In this document: one piece after another, positions 1 through 9,668 of the stretch
How the letters are laid out: every line of letters starts with the position of its first letter
How positions within the stretch are numbered: position 1 is the first letter of the stretch
Source of the DNA: an uncultured Opitutales bacterium
GTDB lineage: Bacteria; Verrucomicrobiota; Verrucomicrobiia; Opitutales; Seribacteraceae
Direction of reading: 5' to 3'
Length of the DNA: 64,000 nt
NCBI GenBank assembly: GCA_943787575.1
Contig: CALSMY010000003.1
Location: 1 to 64,000, forward strand
Position numbers and translations under genes: made by a program
Notes under the pieces: model-generated
Seen by the model: the letters and a program-made list of their open reading frames with translations, nothing else
Told to the model about the DNA's origin: nothing
Database searches by the model: none

Positions 1-228
1 GCTTATGATTTGTTTAAAGCCTTAAGGGTATGGGATTGGTTTGACCGGAGTTATCTTAGCAGCTGGGAGGGCTTTCAATACAACAATGATGGATTTCCCA
101 AAAACCCGGGCCGTAGTCTGTTGCTGATAAGTCGACGCTTTGGATACGACTTATCCGATGAACTGAAAGCTCGGTTCGGCATCATCATGGAATTACGTCC
201 CGGTCGGGATAGCAGTCGGCAGAGCTGA
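1..228 (+). CDS. C-terminal fragment of an unrecognised protein
   Basis: An open frame runs in from the window edge and ends at TGA 226-228, giving at least 75 residues with no start visible. The in-window ATG/TTG codons are probably internal. The fragment is rich in aromatic residues (WDWFDRSYLSSWEGF) and ends in alternating hydrophobic and charged residues, which could be a closing beta-strand of a membrane or secreted protein. I do not recognise a family. The next 170 bases contain no gene and no obvious hairpin terminator. Confidence 0.5.
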   Translation, partial: AYDLFKALRVWDWFDRSYLSSWEGFQYNNDGFPKNPGRSLLLISRRFGYDLSDELKARFGIIMELRPGRDSSRQS

Positions 229-399
229 GTGGGGTCCCTTGAAATTTCTTATCGGGATCAGAAAGGGAAGGAATCCTTAAGTTGAATTTTGCTCTAATAA
301 GTGAGCAGGTTTCGAAGTTTTTCGGAAGTTAAACCTCTCTTTTTTGCTTTCCGGGCAATATGGTTACAGAACCCGAAGAAGTTTCTTAGCAATTTCTTT

Positions 400-783
400 T
401 TACCAATCATATCTTTTGATCCCTTTAACTCGGTCAAAATGACGATCTTTGCTGAGTAATCCTAGTTTGTGCTGGCGAGCAAGGGCAGCGATCCAGCAAT
501 CATTTGCAGGAATAGGGGTGCCGGCAGCTTTTAACTCTGCTCGAACCGTGGCATAAGGTTCAATGGTCTGACGATTGGGTGAGAGTACTTCAGCCCGTTC
601 GAGAAAGGCATCGAGCCATGCTTGGAGCTGTTTGCGGCGGGCTGGGGTGCAACCGGTTAAGCCATAGGCATATTCTCCAAGACTGATTAAGGTCGTGCAG
701 ATACGTGGAGCAGTTGAGAGTTGATCAATTAAATTTTCGTCTCTGCCCGCGAGGGCAGACAGGGCATTTGTATCCAGAATCAT
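400..783 (-). CDS. vapC: PIN-domain toxin, VapC family
   Basis: A 127-residue PIN-domain protein, expected to be a metal-dependent ribonuclease toxin. The N-terminus MILDTNALSAL carries the first acidic metal ligand, a glutamate follows in SLGEYAYG, and NDCWIAA and SKDRHFDRV supply the C-terminal acidic cluster of the VapC fold. I chose the ATG at 783 because it forms an ATGA overlap with the stop of the antitoxin gene; a GTG two codons upstream (789) is also possible. The overlap implies translational coupling and the usual antitoxin-first order. The target RNA cannot be read from the sequence. Confidence 0.82.
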   Translation of the reverse strand: MILDTNALSALAGRDENLIDQLSTAPRICTTLISLGEYAYGLTGCTPARRKQLQAWLDAFLERAEVLSPNRQTIEPYATVRAELKAAGTPIPANDCWIAALARQHKLGLLSKDRHFDRVKGIKRYDW

Positions 784-1034
784 TTCCACATATCGTCATC
801 GATTTCACGAAAGTCATCCGCTGAAATATTTTTTTCTAAATCACCAAGGGCGGCCGGGGAAACCTTGGGTAACGAGTTGATCCATTCTTTCAAGGTGCCG
901 TCTTGGGATTCATCGTGTGCTAATTTTTGCTCAAGGCACTCTTCCATGTACTGGGCCAGTGGTTGGCCGCGTAAAGCAGCCCGGGACTTGGCTCGGCGCA
1001 AGACATCTCCTTTCAAATTAATGGTGGTTTTCAT
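780..1034 (-). CDS. Antitoxin of the VapBC pair, ribbon-helix-helix-like
   Basis: An 84-residue protein immediately upstream of the PIN toxin and overlapping its start by four bases. The N-terminus (MKTTINLKGDVLRRAKSRA) looks like a ribbon-helix-helix DNA-binding strand followed by a helix. The acidic C-terminal tail (about residues 60-84) is the kind of segment that wraps around and inhibits a VapC partner. Antitoxins of this class normally repress their own operon. The call relies on position, size and fold pattern rather than a diagnostic motif. Confidence 0.75.
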   Translation of the reverse strand: MKTTINLKGDVLRRAKSRAALRGQPLAQYMEECLEQKLAHDESQDGTLKEWINSLPKVSPAALGDLEKNISADDFREIDDDMWK

Positions 1035-1066
1035 AATGCCATATTTACGGCAAAACCATTAATGTG

Positions 1067-1360
1067 TCAAATCTCAGTACCTTCTCTTAGTTGTTTTTGC
1101 GAGCGGCGATGGCGGAAGAGCTTTTGGTGCTTGATACTTTGGGTGGAGGCACGTTTGCGCCACAATCTGAAGCTGGATGGTTTGAGAGATTTTCTCATGT
1201 GGGCAATTACCTTGCTCTCGGTAAGGCCGGTGACTTTGCGGATTTCCTCAAAGGTGATCCGGTCGGCCCAGGCAGCCCAGATGATCCAATCCGGACTATC
1301 CTTCGAGGGCTCGGGTTTTTTGACCCGGGTAACTGGACTGTCGGATTGTTTGGGCTTCAT
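1067..1360 (-). CDS. DUF2805/TIGR03643 family protein
   Basis: A 97-residue basic protein with the segment WIIWAAWADRITFEEI followed by a predicted helix-turn-helix (TGLTESKVIAHMRKSLKPSS) and FRLWRKR, which I recognise as the TIGR03643/DUF2805 family. The function is unknown. The HTH-like core and strong positive charge suggest nucleic-acid binding, but that is inference. It lies 32 bases upstream of the antitoxin gene on the same strand and may share its promoter. A plus-strand ORF across the same bases is an antisense shadow. Confidence 0.8.
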   Translation of the reverse strand: MKPKQSDSPVTRVKKPEPSKDSPDWIIWAAWADRITFEEIRKVTGLTESKVIAHMRKSLKPSSFRLWRKRASTQSIKHQKLFRHRRSQKQLREGTEI

Positions 1361-1458
1361 TCAAATATTAAACCTAACTTTATTTGATGGTGGGGCAAAT
1401 TGGAGGATGTATACCGATTGTCTTGGGCTTTTCCAGCATGTTACTAGTATGAGCTATC

Positions 1459-2141
1459 TTGAATACTAATAATACAGCCAGCGGACGGGAAGCACTTGTT
1501 GTGGAGAATGCCAAAAAGTCATTTGGTAATGTGGATGTGCTCAAGGGCATAGATTTAAAGATTTTAGCAGGAGAGCGAGTGGCGTTGATGGGCCCGAGTG
1601 GCAGTGGCAAGTCCACTCTCCTGAATTGTATTTGCGGGATTGAACCCTTGGATGATGGGACGATCCATGTAGGCGGGCAGGAATTGTCGGGATTGAAGAG
1701 TGGAGAGATCGAAAAATTGAGGAGAGAAAATATGGGCTATGTGTTCCAGTCTTTCCATTTGCTTCCGACCCTAAATGCTTTGAAAATGTGGAGTTTGCCG
1801 CCCAGTTGGTTGGAATGGGTAAAGAGGAAAGGCAGAGCCGGGTATCCTCCTTACTTGAGCAAGTGGGATTGAGCCACCGGGCGGAGCATTTACCTAGTGC
1901 ATTGAGTGGGGGGGAGAGGCAGCGCGTAGCGATTGCCCGTGCACTGGTGCACCATCCAAAGTTGATTTTGGCAGATGAACCGACGGGCAGCCTGGACACG
2001 GAGTCCGGCGGGCAGGTATTGAAATTACTCAAATCTTTATCTTCAGACCTTAAGGTGGCCCTGCTTTTGGTAACTCATGACCATGAGTCCACACGGATTT
2101 GTGACCGGGTGATCACGATGAAGGATGGTTGCCTGATCTGA
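1459..2141 (+). pseudogene. ABC transporter ATP-binding protein, LolD/MacB type, frameshifted
   Basis: ATPase subunit of an FtsX-permease ABC exporter. Walker A is MGPSGSGKSTLL, the Q-loop is YVFQSFHLLPTLNA, the signature is LSGGERQRVAIARAL, Walker B is LILADEPTGSLD and the switch His is in LVTHDHES. The reading frame breaks at about 1770-1778: the first frame (1459-1872) gives the N-terminal half and a second frame (to 2141) the rest, so one base appears to be missing where the family reads LNAFENVEF. The start is a TTG at 1459; a nearby ATG (1449) closes after six codons. The stop overlaps the permease ATG by one base (TGATG). This is a frameshifted gene or a sequencing error. Confidence 0.8.
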
Positions 2142-4726
2142 TGCACTTGCGTTCCCGCATACAGCTTGTCTGGTTGTTACTAACCCGGACGACTTTCCGG
2201 CACTGGCGGAGTAAACTTGGGCATTACCTGCTGCTGCTGGGAATTGTGGCGGTGGGAGTGGGGCGTTTAATGGAATACGCCAGGCAAGCCGGGCAGCATC
2301 TGCAAATTTCGGACTCTTTAATCAGGCGGTATCGGGGCAGAGCGATTTTCTGATCGAATCTCCCGTACAAAGATTGCGCGAACAGGACCTCGCAAAGCTA
2401 CAAAAACTAGGCACTGATCCAGACTGGCACCTGATCCCGGTGATCGAAGGTTCGGTCACGGCAGTGAGATGAGGACACGGAAGCAAGGAAGCAGCTCCGG
2501 TTGATTGGGCTGGACTTGCTGGCATTGGGTAACCTGCCAACACTGGCACAGGAGAGCCTAAAGTTTTCCGCCGAGGACGATGCGAATTGGTATGACTGGA
2601 TTGGTAGTGAAAACGAGGTATGGGTGGGGCAAAAACTAGCAGATGCTCTTACCATTTCTGTGGGGGACGAATTATCATTTTTGGCAAGTGGACATTTGGC
2701 GAAGATGAAGGTGCGGATGATTTTGGATGATCCCAATGGCAACCTCCCGGATGATTTAGTATTGGCCGATATTCCCACTGCACAATCCCTCTTGAGCAGA
2801 CCGGGTGAGTTAAACCGGGTGGAGGTGGTGATCGATCAATAGACCGCGAGAAGATCAGAATACCTGAGCGAAATCGAAAATAGATTGCTTGAAAATATAC
2901 CAGCCAACCTCAGCCTTTCTCCCACCCAAAACCGGGCGGCGGACCGTGCATCGATGACGGCCGCATTTCGGTTGAACCTAACCATTCTATCCTTAATCGC
3001 TATCCTTGTGGGTGCCTACTTGATCCTACAGGCATTGGATGCTGCGGTGGTACGCAGGCGTTCAGAAATTGCCACCCTTCGATCATTGGGAGTGGATGGA
3101 TCGGTCCTGTTTTTTACCTATCTGTTGGAAGCGTTTGTACTGGGCTTACTTGGTTCGATCGCAGGAGTGGGAGTGGGCCAGGTCCTGGCACTTGGGGCTG
3201 TGGGTATGCTCGCAGATACCGTAAACGCACTGTACTTTGCCACTTCGGTGGAGGCACTGGACCTGACCGTAGTAGATGTGGTGGTGGGCATTGTACTGGG
3301 ATTACTCTTTAGTATGCTGGCTGGGTGGCTGCCTGCACGGGATGCAAACCAAACCCCACCTGCACAGGTGTTGGCACGGGGAGATTGGTCGCCCGGTTTT
3401 TCATGGTTGCGCAATCCAAAATATGGAGTGGGTCTACTTTTGATTGGTGGAGTTTTTCTGCTTTTCCCGCCCTATGTTATGGAGTCGGGTTCCAAGATGC
3501 CTGTCGGTGGGTTTCTTGCATCTGGTTGCTGGATATTGGGAGCGGCTCTCTTGTCCGGCCATGTGTTGGTGGTTTTGGCAAAGTTGTTTCGTCCCATTTG
3601 TACGAGCCCGGTAGCGAGGCTGGCGTGTAGCCGTTTGCAGGATGGATCGAGCAGGCACCGGTTGGCAGTGGCTGGCTTGGTCGTGGCGGTAAGTATGGTG
3701 ACGGGGATGTTTCAAATGATCGATAGTTTCCGGGGGACAATTGAGGAATGGTTCGATGTACGTTTCCAGGCAGACCTATATATTTCAGAGAGCGGGGTGA
3801 CGGGTGCGGGTAATATCAATGGAATTGATCCGGCTTTGTTGGATGAACTGTTGACTGACCCCAATATAAAATATGCAGATGTGATGCGGGTATGTAATGC
3901 CAAGCCACCCAAGGGCGTGACGGTTCTCGCAGGGGTGGATATGAAACACTGGAGCGGGGAGGCCAGGCAAATCTGGTTGAAGAAGCCCGGCTCGATTACG
4001 GTGGAGAGTGGTGCCGAGCCCGCCTTGGTCAGCGAAACTTTTGCCCGTAGGTTTGGTGTGCTTTCCGGCGGGGTAGTGGAGCTGGAAACCCCAGCGGGTA
4101 TGCAAAAAGTATCCCCGTTTGGAATTTTTTGTGATTATGGAAATGAGTTTGGAATGGCGGCGGTATCCTCGGATGTATGGATGAAGTGGACAGGGTTTAC
4201 ACGCCCAATCAATGCCAGTTTGTTTCTGCATGATCTTTCCAAGTTGGAAGAGACTCGCGATCGTTTACGCCTAGAATACCCGGGGCTGGATATTCGAAAC
4301 GAGCGGGAATTAAGGGATGTGGCCCTGGGGATTTTTGAGCAGACCTTTCAGGCAACCAATGCCCTGAGCCTGATTGGGTTGGCGGTTGCTTTTGCCGGAT
4401 TGCTTCTTGGTTTGTTTTCCATTTTTGATGAATCCACCCAGACCTGGCAGACTTTAAAACACCTTGGGTTTTCCACTCCCCGTTTTATTTGGGCCGCTGG
4501 ATTGGAGGGGGCAGGGATTGGATTGGCTGCGTGGGTGGCAGGTGCAATCACCGGGTTGGCCCTGGGCTGGTTATTGGTCTTTGTGATCAATGTACAATCC
4601 TTTGGTTGGACCTTGCTATGGACGGTGCCACTGGAAAGTATTTTGTGGTTTGGTGCCTTACTCACTGGAGTGGGTCTGCTATCAGGAATCGTTTCCTCAA
4701 GTTATTGGAATTTTCGTAGACGATGA
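2141..4726 (+). pseudogene. FtsX/MacB-like ABC permease, with frameshifts and one stop codon
   Basis: A large permease with two FtsX domains. The N-terminal membrane segment ([16 protein letters not shown]) is read from ATG 2141. The frame then changes near 2262 (about one G short in a GGGG run) and near 2465, and a TAG interrupts at 2840-2842. From 2885 the frame is intact for 613 codons with two further sets of membrane segments, one near 3000-3330 and one at the C-terminus (4370-4700). The family moves lipophilic or lipoprotein cargo across or out of the inner membrane. The stop overlaps the next gene as ATGA. The long intact 3' part contrasts with the damaged 5' part, so recent decay or local sequence error are both possible. 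Confidence 0.8.
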
Positions 4727-5850
4727 AACAGGCTATTTTGTTTTTGTTGTTTTGTGGATGCCTCGGTGCTGCCGAGTGGATTGAGCCACCGGTACTTTCC
4801 AGTAAGGGTACAAGGTGCCGCTCCGGACTATGAGCCATCCTTCCCAACGGACCATGGTGCCCACCGGGAATATGGATTGGAGTGGTGGTACTGGATCGGG
4901 CACCTGAAAACAGAGAGTGGAGAGAAGGAGTATGGGTTTCAGTCCACTGTATTTCGGGTGGCGGGGAATCCCAACGAATCGAACAACTCCGAATCAAATG
5001 CATTTGGCAACCGGCAGCTCTTTCTCGCACACTCGGCCTTGAGCAATCTTTCAACCAAGCAATACCTCATAATGAACGGGTTGTGCGTGAGGGATGGCAA
5101 GCCCGAGCGAGTACGGACACCCTGGATCTACAAGTTGCTGGGATAAATGCATCGATGGCACCTGATGGAAAAAGCCACAGACTCACCACACGATATCCGA
5201 ATGGCGGAATCCTGGAACTTGCACTGACTCCCACCAAGCCTTTGGTGAGGTTTGGAGATCGTGGGCTTAGCCGAAAAGGAGATGGGGCATCTTCGGTAAG
5301 CTGGTATTGGACATACACTCGGCTGAAAGCTAGAGGGTACGCTTACCCAAGATGGGAAAACGGAAAAGGTGGAGGGGCTTGCATGGATGGACCATGAGAT
5401 ATCCTCGAGCCAGTTGGGTAAAGGTCTGGTTGGGTGGGACTGGACTTGTATGCAACTCGATGATGGAACCGAAGTGAAGGCTTACCGTTTGCGCAAGGAT
5501 GATGGTACGAGTGACCGCTGGTCCGCTGTTTATTGGATTGATGAGAAGGGTGGGGTGCAGCAGGTATATGCTGACCAATTTACCTGGGAAGAGGAAGATG
5601 AGTGGACCAGCCCAACCACCGGGCTTTCTTATCCTACAACTGTTCAAATAAAAGCACAGCATCCAACCAGGGAATGCAAAATTATCGGCTCCGTCCACTG
5701 CTTGATAACCAGGAATTTACTGGCAACCGTGCCGATAATGCCTACTGGGAAGGTGCCTGCGAGGTATTGGATACTGATGGCCGCGTAATTGGAAAAGCCT
5801 ACCTCGAACTTGCCGGATATGGTGGCGGGCTGGGTGCCCGGCTCAATTAA
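4723..5850 (+). pseudogene. AttH/CrtC-like lipocalin-fold protein, with multiple frameshifts
   Basis: The gene begins at ATG 4723 with a signal peptide (MKQAILFLLFCGCLGAAEW) and encodes a protein of the AttH / carotenoid 1,2-hydratase-like family. Family landmarks are EYGLEWWYWIGHL near 4870-4910, LAWMDHEISSSQLG near 5380 and a C-terminal EGACEVLD plus GKAYLELAGYGG. These landmarks are spread over several frames, with changes near 4790, 5060, 5330 and 5680. AttH-type proteins are commonly encoded after an FtsX permease and its ATPase, as here (attEFGH-like order), and are presumed to be exported partners of that transporter. With four breaks in about 1.1 kb it cannot yield a full protein as written. 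Confidence 0.75.
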
Positions 5851-5913
5851 TTTATCATCTGTATAATGCTAATCTTATTGCAATTAATTTGCATAGTACC
5901 AAGGTTTCCTTTC

Positions 5914-6264
5914 ATGAAACAATTCCTGGCATCTTTATGTTTGATCATCGTGGGTACTCTTTCGGTATCCGTGGTATCGCCGGGCATACACTCCTATGTG
6001 TTTCATGGAGATGCGGAGTGCCCGCACAGTAAGGCGGGTAAGAGCTGTTCTTCCCATCAGGAAAATTCCACAGAGGATAAGCAAAGCACTGGCAGTTGTG
6101 CAGTGGTGCTTTTTGGCCAATCGGTGGAGCATGTATCTGCATTTTTTTACAGCGGTCCTTTCTCTCTTTTAGCGGAAGGTGTTGTTTGCTTCGATACCGT
6201 CGGAGTTCGTGTTCTTGGAGAACAAAATATTTATCGGGTGCGTGGACCGCCCGAAGAGGTTTAA
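5914..6264 (+). CDS. Small exported Cys/His-containing protein, possibly DUF2946-like
   Basis: A 116-residue protein with an N-terminal signal or anchor segment (MKQFLASLCLIIVGTLSVSV). A short region follows with three Cys and two His (FHGDAECPHS, GKSCSSHQ, GSCAVVL), then a hydrophobic stretch. ATG 5914 was chosen because it starts the signal peptide; an upstream in-frame start would add unlike sequence. Small proteins of this sort, often annotated DUF2946, sit next to TonB-dependent receptors for metals, and a receptor gene begins 165 bases downstream. A metal-related role is inference from composition and context. Confidence 0.55.
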   Translation: MKQFLASLCLIIVGTLSVSVVSPGIHSYVFHGDAECPHSKAGKSCSSHQENSTEDKQSTGSCAVVLFGQSVEHVSAFFYSGPFSLLAEGVVCFDTVGVRVLGEQNIYRVRGPPEEV

Positions 6265-6269
6265 TATTT

Positions 6270-6428
6270 GTAAACCTGGGGTGCATGAACCCTGCCAATC
6301 GTGGCAGAGGCAGTGCTCCATAATTTGCCTCCTGATTTTGAGAGTATGGGAGGCATAGAAATAAAGAATCCTACTCGATCTGAATGTAGCGTTCTAAAAG
6401 CCTCAAATCTCTTTGAATATTGAATCCA
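6270..6428 (+). promoter_or_regulatory. Possible structured leader of the TonB receptor gene
   Basis: This gap contains two inverted repeats: CTGCCA-ATCG-TGGCAG at 6292-6307 (six perfect pairs, four-base loop) and TGCCTCC/GGAGGCA at 6326-6332 and 6349-6355. Neither is followed by a T-run, so they do not look like terminators for the small gene upstream. They may form a folded 5' leader controlling the receptor. I could not match them to a cobalamin or other known riboswitch consensus. Confidence 0.3.
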
Positions 6429-8552
6429 ATGAAATTTTATACTGTTCCCATTTTATTATCCATACCCTTTGCATTTGCACTGGGTCAAAAAGACAAACAG
6501 CAAGCCGAGCAGCTCGATGCCCTGGTTGTTGAATCAAGCCCGCTTGATACCAATCAATGAAACCACTCAATCAGTGGGTATTCTTACTGGTGATGAACTA
6601 GATAAAGCCAGAAGCAAAACCATAGCTGAAACTTTGTCTGATCTTCCTGGAGTTAATCAAACTCAATTTGGTCCATCCGCTAACCGCCCCATCATTCGCG
6701 GTCAAGATAAGTTTAGAATTAAGGTTGTTCAAAATGGATCTGATTCATTTGATGTTTCCGGCCAGTCTGAAGACCATGCAGTACCTATAGACCCATTACT
6801 TGTAGACAGAATCGAAATACTACGTGGTTCTGCTGCACTATTACATGGAGGAAGTGCAATCGGTGGTGTTGTAAATGTAATTGATCGTAGTATTCCAACT
6901 GCTATTCCATCTGGAATTAGTGGGTCTTTACTATCAAGTTACAGCAGCGTAGATGATGGTTTTAATTCCGGTATTACAGCTTTCGCAGGTTCTGATAATT
7001 TTAACTTTCAAATCAATGGTTTTATTCGGGACTTTAAAGACTATGATACCCCAAGTTTTTACAAGGAGGATCATCATTCTGGAGAATTGGAGGGACCTTT
7101 CAATGTTGTTTCAAATAGCCATGGTGAGAGCCAGTCAATTGGGTTTGGCGGGGCGTATAAATTGGATTCAGGCTATGCAGGGTTCAGTTACTCAAACTAT
7201 AATAACGACTATGGAGTACCCGGAGAACATGCCGAAAGTGATACTCTTATCGAAATGGAAAGAGATCGTTTTGAATTCCGAACTGAAATTGAGATTGCTG
7301 ATTCTGAATGGCTCCGAGCCGTCGAGCTAAACCTTGGTTATGCAGATTACAAGCACAGTGAGAGTGGATATGAAACTGAAGACAATATTACAGAATGGCA
7401 CACTCATTCGACTTACTTAAAGAGGGGTTTGATGTAAAAATTGCATTTGACCATGAATTTGGTGACTTTAGCGGAGTCTTTGGAGTTCACGGTATTTTTG
7501 ATGAATTCAAAATTGACGGCGAAGAAAGTATTCTTGGTGGTCTCAGTAAGGATGATAACAATAATTCAGTTCCTCAAAACGATGCAATTAGTTCGGAGGA
7601 TTCTTCAAGGATAGCCCTTTTCTTAATCGAGCAATACTCCTTAAGTGATCAAACCACATTGAATGGCGGAATTCGTTGGGAAAGTTTTGCTCGTGACTAT
7701 GAAGGTACTGCAGATCGGGACGATTCATTATTTAGTGCAAGTGGTGGAGTTTCACACGAACTCAATGAAATTTGGAACATCAGTGGTAACTTGAGTTACT
7801 CTGAGCGTGCTCCAGATACAGCTGAATTGTATTCTGACGGAGGGCATCATGCGACCGAGTCCTATGATGTTGGTACTTCAACTTTAGGTACTGAGTCTGC
7901 CGTTGGTATTGAAGTTATTCTTCGTAAGAAAATTGGCAATGTTACAGGTCAATTCTCAGCATTTCATACCGAGTATAAAAATTACATATTCCTGGAAGAT
8001 ACAGAGCAGGTTCGGGATGCCACAGGCCATTTGCCTAACCGCCCTGATAATGAATTTTCTTCAGGAGCAGAGGGTCTTGAAGAAAAAAAATATGAGTCTG
8101 CAGATGCTGAGTTCCAAGGATTTGAAGTTGAAGTTGATTGGTTAGCTCTGGAGAACCCAGGGTGGGACTTGCTGCTTTCGGCATATGGTGACATGGTGCG
8201 CGGTAAAAATAAGTCCGAGGGTGGAAATCTACCCAGAATTCCAGCAGCTAGAATTGGATTTGGTTTTGAAGTTCAGCAAGAGAAACTTGATTTCGGTATG
8301 AAGCTTATTCGTTCCCTAAAGCAGGATAAAGTTGCCGTTCACGAAGACCACAGCGAAGAAGCAACGGATGCATATTCTATCTTAAGTGCATTCGCGTCTT
8401 ATGATATTAATGTTGGTGACAATGTCGGTACGCTTTTCCTCCGTGGAAACAATCTTACTGACGAACTTGCATTCAACCATGCCTCTGTACTTAAGAATCA
8501 TGCACCCTCAGCTGGTCGAAGTGTAGAAGTTGGTCTCAAGTTCGATTTCTAG
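6429..8552 (+). pseudogene. TonB-dependent outer-membrane receptor, possibly for zinc or copper, frameshifted twice
   Basis: The gene starts at ATG 6429 with a signal peptide (MKFYTVPILLSIPFAFALGQ) and enters a plug domain with landmarks TLSDLPGVNQTQFG, RPIIRGQDKFRIKV and VDRIEILRGSAALLHGGSA. A 22-stranded barrel follows, ending in a C-terminal Phe (VGLKFDF), as outer-membrane proteins do. The first frame closes at TGA 6558-6560, so a shift near 6550 is needed to join the signal peptide to the plug. A second shift lies in 7395-7437 at the AAAGAGGGG run. Loop sequences rich in His and acidic residues (YKEDHHSGELEGP, NSHGESQS, GVPGEHAES) recall ZnuD-type zinc receptors. A metal substrate is inferred, not shown. 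Confidence 0.8.
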
Positions 8553-8581
8553 GACTTTCCGAAAAGTAAAAAGCTTAAAAT

Positions 8582-8653
8582 TTAGGATTCGTAAACTGAT
8601 CCTAATATAGGGCAAGTCGGACTTCTCTGCAATTTGGGGAGTCCGGCTTTTTT
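8582..8653 (+). terminator. Tandem hairpins ending in a rho-independent terminator
   Basis: A perfect 7-bp inverted repeat (TTAGGAT/ATCCTAA, 8582-8605) is followed by a 12-bp stem with some G-U pairs (8616-8627 with 8636-8647). Six Ts follow directly (8648-8653) and then a further T-rich stretch. It ends the receptor transcript; the next gene is convergent. Confidence 0.8.
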
Positions 8654-8705
8654 GTTTTATCTAATGTAGAGGACGAATCATCCGTTGCTGAATGGCGGGA
8701 AATCT

Positions 8706-9542
8706 TTATAGGGCAAGCAGTTCGTTCATTAACTTCGCTGTCTTGTCGATCCCACCATCGTTACCCTCGCGGGTGGCCCAGCCTGAAAATTCGACTCTTT
8801 CGAGTTCGTGGCGGACTTTCTTCCAGTCCACATCTCCCTGGCCGAGTGGGCAAAATCCATTCTTCGATCCCCAGTCCTTGATATCTAGTTTGAGGGTGCG
8901 TTTGCCCAGGATACGGATCCATTCATGGCTGGGAGCAAACCTTTGCATGTTGCCAATATCAAAATATGCCTGCACCCAGGGACTGTCACAGGCATCGATA
9001 TAATCCCGAAATTGCTCGGGTTTGTAACAAAATCCATTCCATACGGTTTCGATCAGGATATGAATCTTTAACTCCTCTGCGAGGGGGAGAAGTTGCTGGA
9101 TTTGTTCAATCGAACGATCCCAAACATGCTGATGGTTTTCCTGCTCTCCGGTAACTTTCCCTGGGACGAGCAGTACGGAGGTTCCGCCAACTGCCTTGGC
9201 GTCACGCATCGCCTGTGCGAGCCCATTGCGGCTCTTTTCGCGAACCTCAGGATTCTTGTCGGATAGTCGAATTTGCCAGTGTTTACTGTAGACCACGCCA
9301 TGCATGGGAAGATCCAGCTTGGAACAGGCCTTTTTTATTGGTTCAACCTGTAAGCCAGGTGCATTGCCCTCAATCCCATCAAACCCGAGGTCTTTTACTC
9401 TTTGAAAATGTTTCTCATCGGGAGCGGTGCCCACCTTGACCGCCTTGTGAATGATTCCACGAAAGGACTTCGACTGGGCGTGTGATAGACCGGCAAGGGC
9501 GAGAGACCCCGCGGCACTGGTAAGAAACTGTCTACGATTCAT
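8706..9542 (-). CDS. Exported sugar-phosphate isomerase/epimerase-like TIM-barrel protein
   Basis: A 278-residue protein beginning MNRRQFLTSAAGSLALAGLSHA, a Tat-like signal (RRQF) ending in an Ala-x-Ala-type site. The mature part is an AP-endonuclease-2/xylose-isomerase-like barrel: GFDGIEGNAPG, then HILIETVWNGFCYKPEQF (Glu ligand), AYFDIGNMQRF (Asp), LKLDIKDWG and a final GWATREGNDGG. These are the positions of metal-binding Glu/Asp/His in such isomerases. ATG 9542 was chosen because it begins the Tat motif; the open frame extends further upstream without coding character. The substrate is unknown. Many copies of this family occur in Verrucomicrobiota and Planctomycetota. Confidence 0.85.
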   Translation of the reverse strand: MNRRQFLTSAAGSLALAGLSHAQSKSFRGIIHKAVKVGTAPDEKHFQRVKDLGFDGIEGNAPGLQVEPIKKACSKLDLPMHGVVYSKHWQIRLSDKNPEVREKSRNGLAQAMRDAKAVGGTSVLLVPGKVTGEQENHQHVWDRSIEQIQQLLPLAEELKIHILIETVWNGFCYKPEQFRDYIDACDSPWVQAYFDIGNMQRFAPSHEWIRILGKRTLKLDIKDWGSKNGFCPLGQGDVDWKKVRHELERVEFSGWATREGNDGGIDKTAKLMNELLAL

Positions 9543-9668
9543 TTGTGTATAACTGGGGTTCTGTAAGAGTTTGTCAATGCTCGCAATGAGATGTGCGGAA
9601 TTCGCAGATTTAGGTTGCCGAATATAGGATTGGTTTAGCATTCTCAAGAAACCCTTCCGTCCAACATT

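Noticed and set aside
1091-1387. A 98-residue plus-strand ORF opposite the DUF2805 gene
   Set aside because: The minus-strand protein has clear family motifs, and the plus-strand translation shows no recognisable pattern.
6270-6428. Cobalamin riboswitch before the TonB receptor
   Set aside because: The B12-box and the other consensus segments are not found; only two unspecific hairpins are seen.
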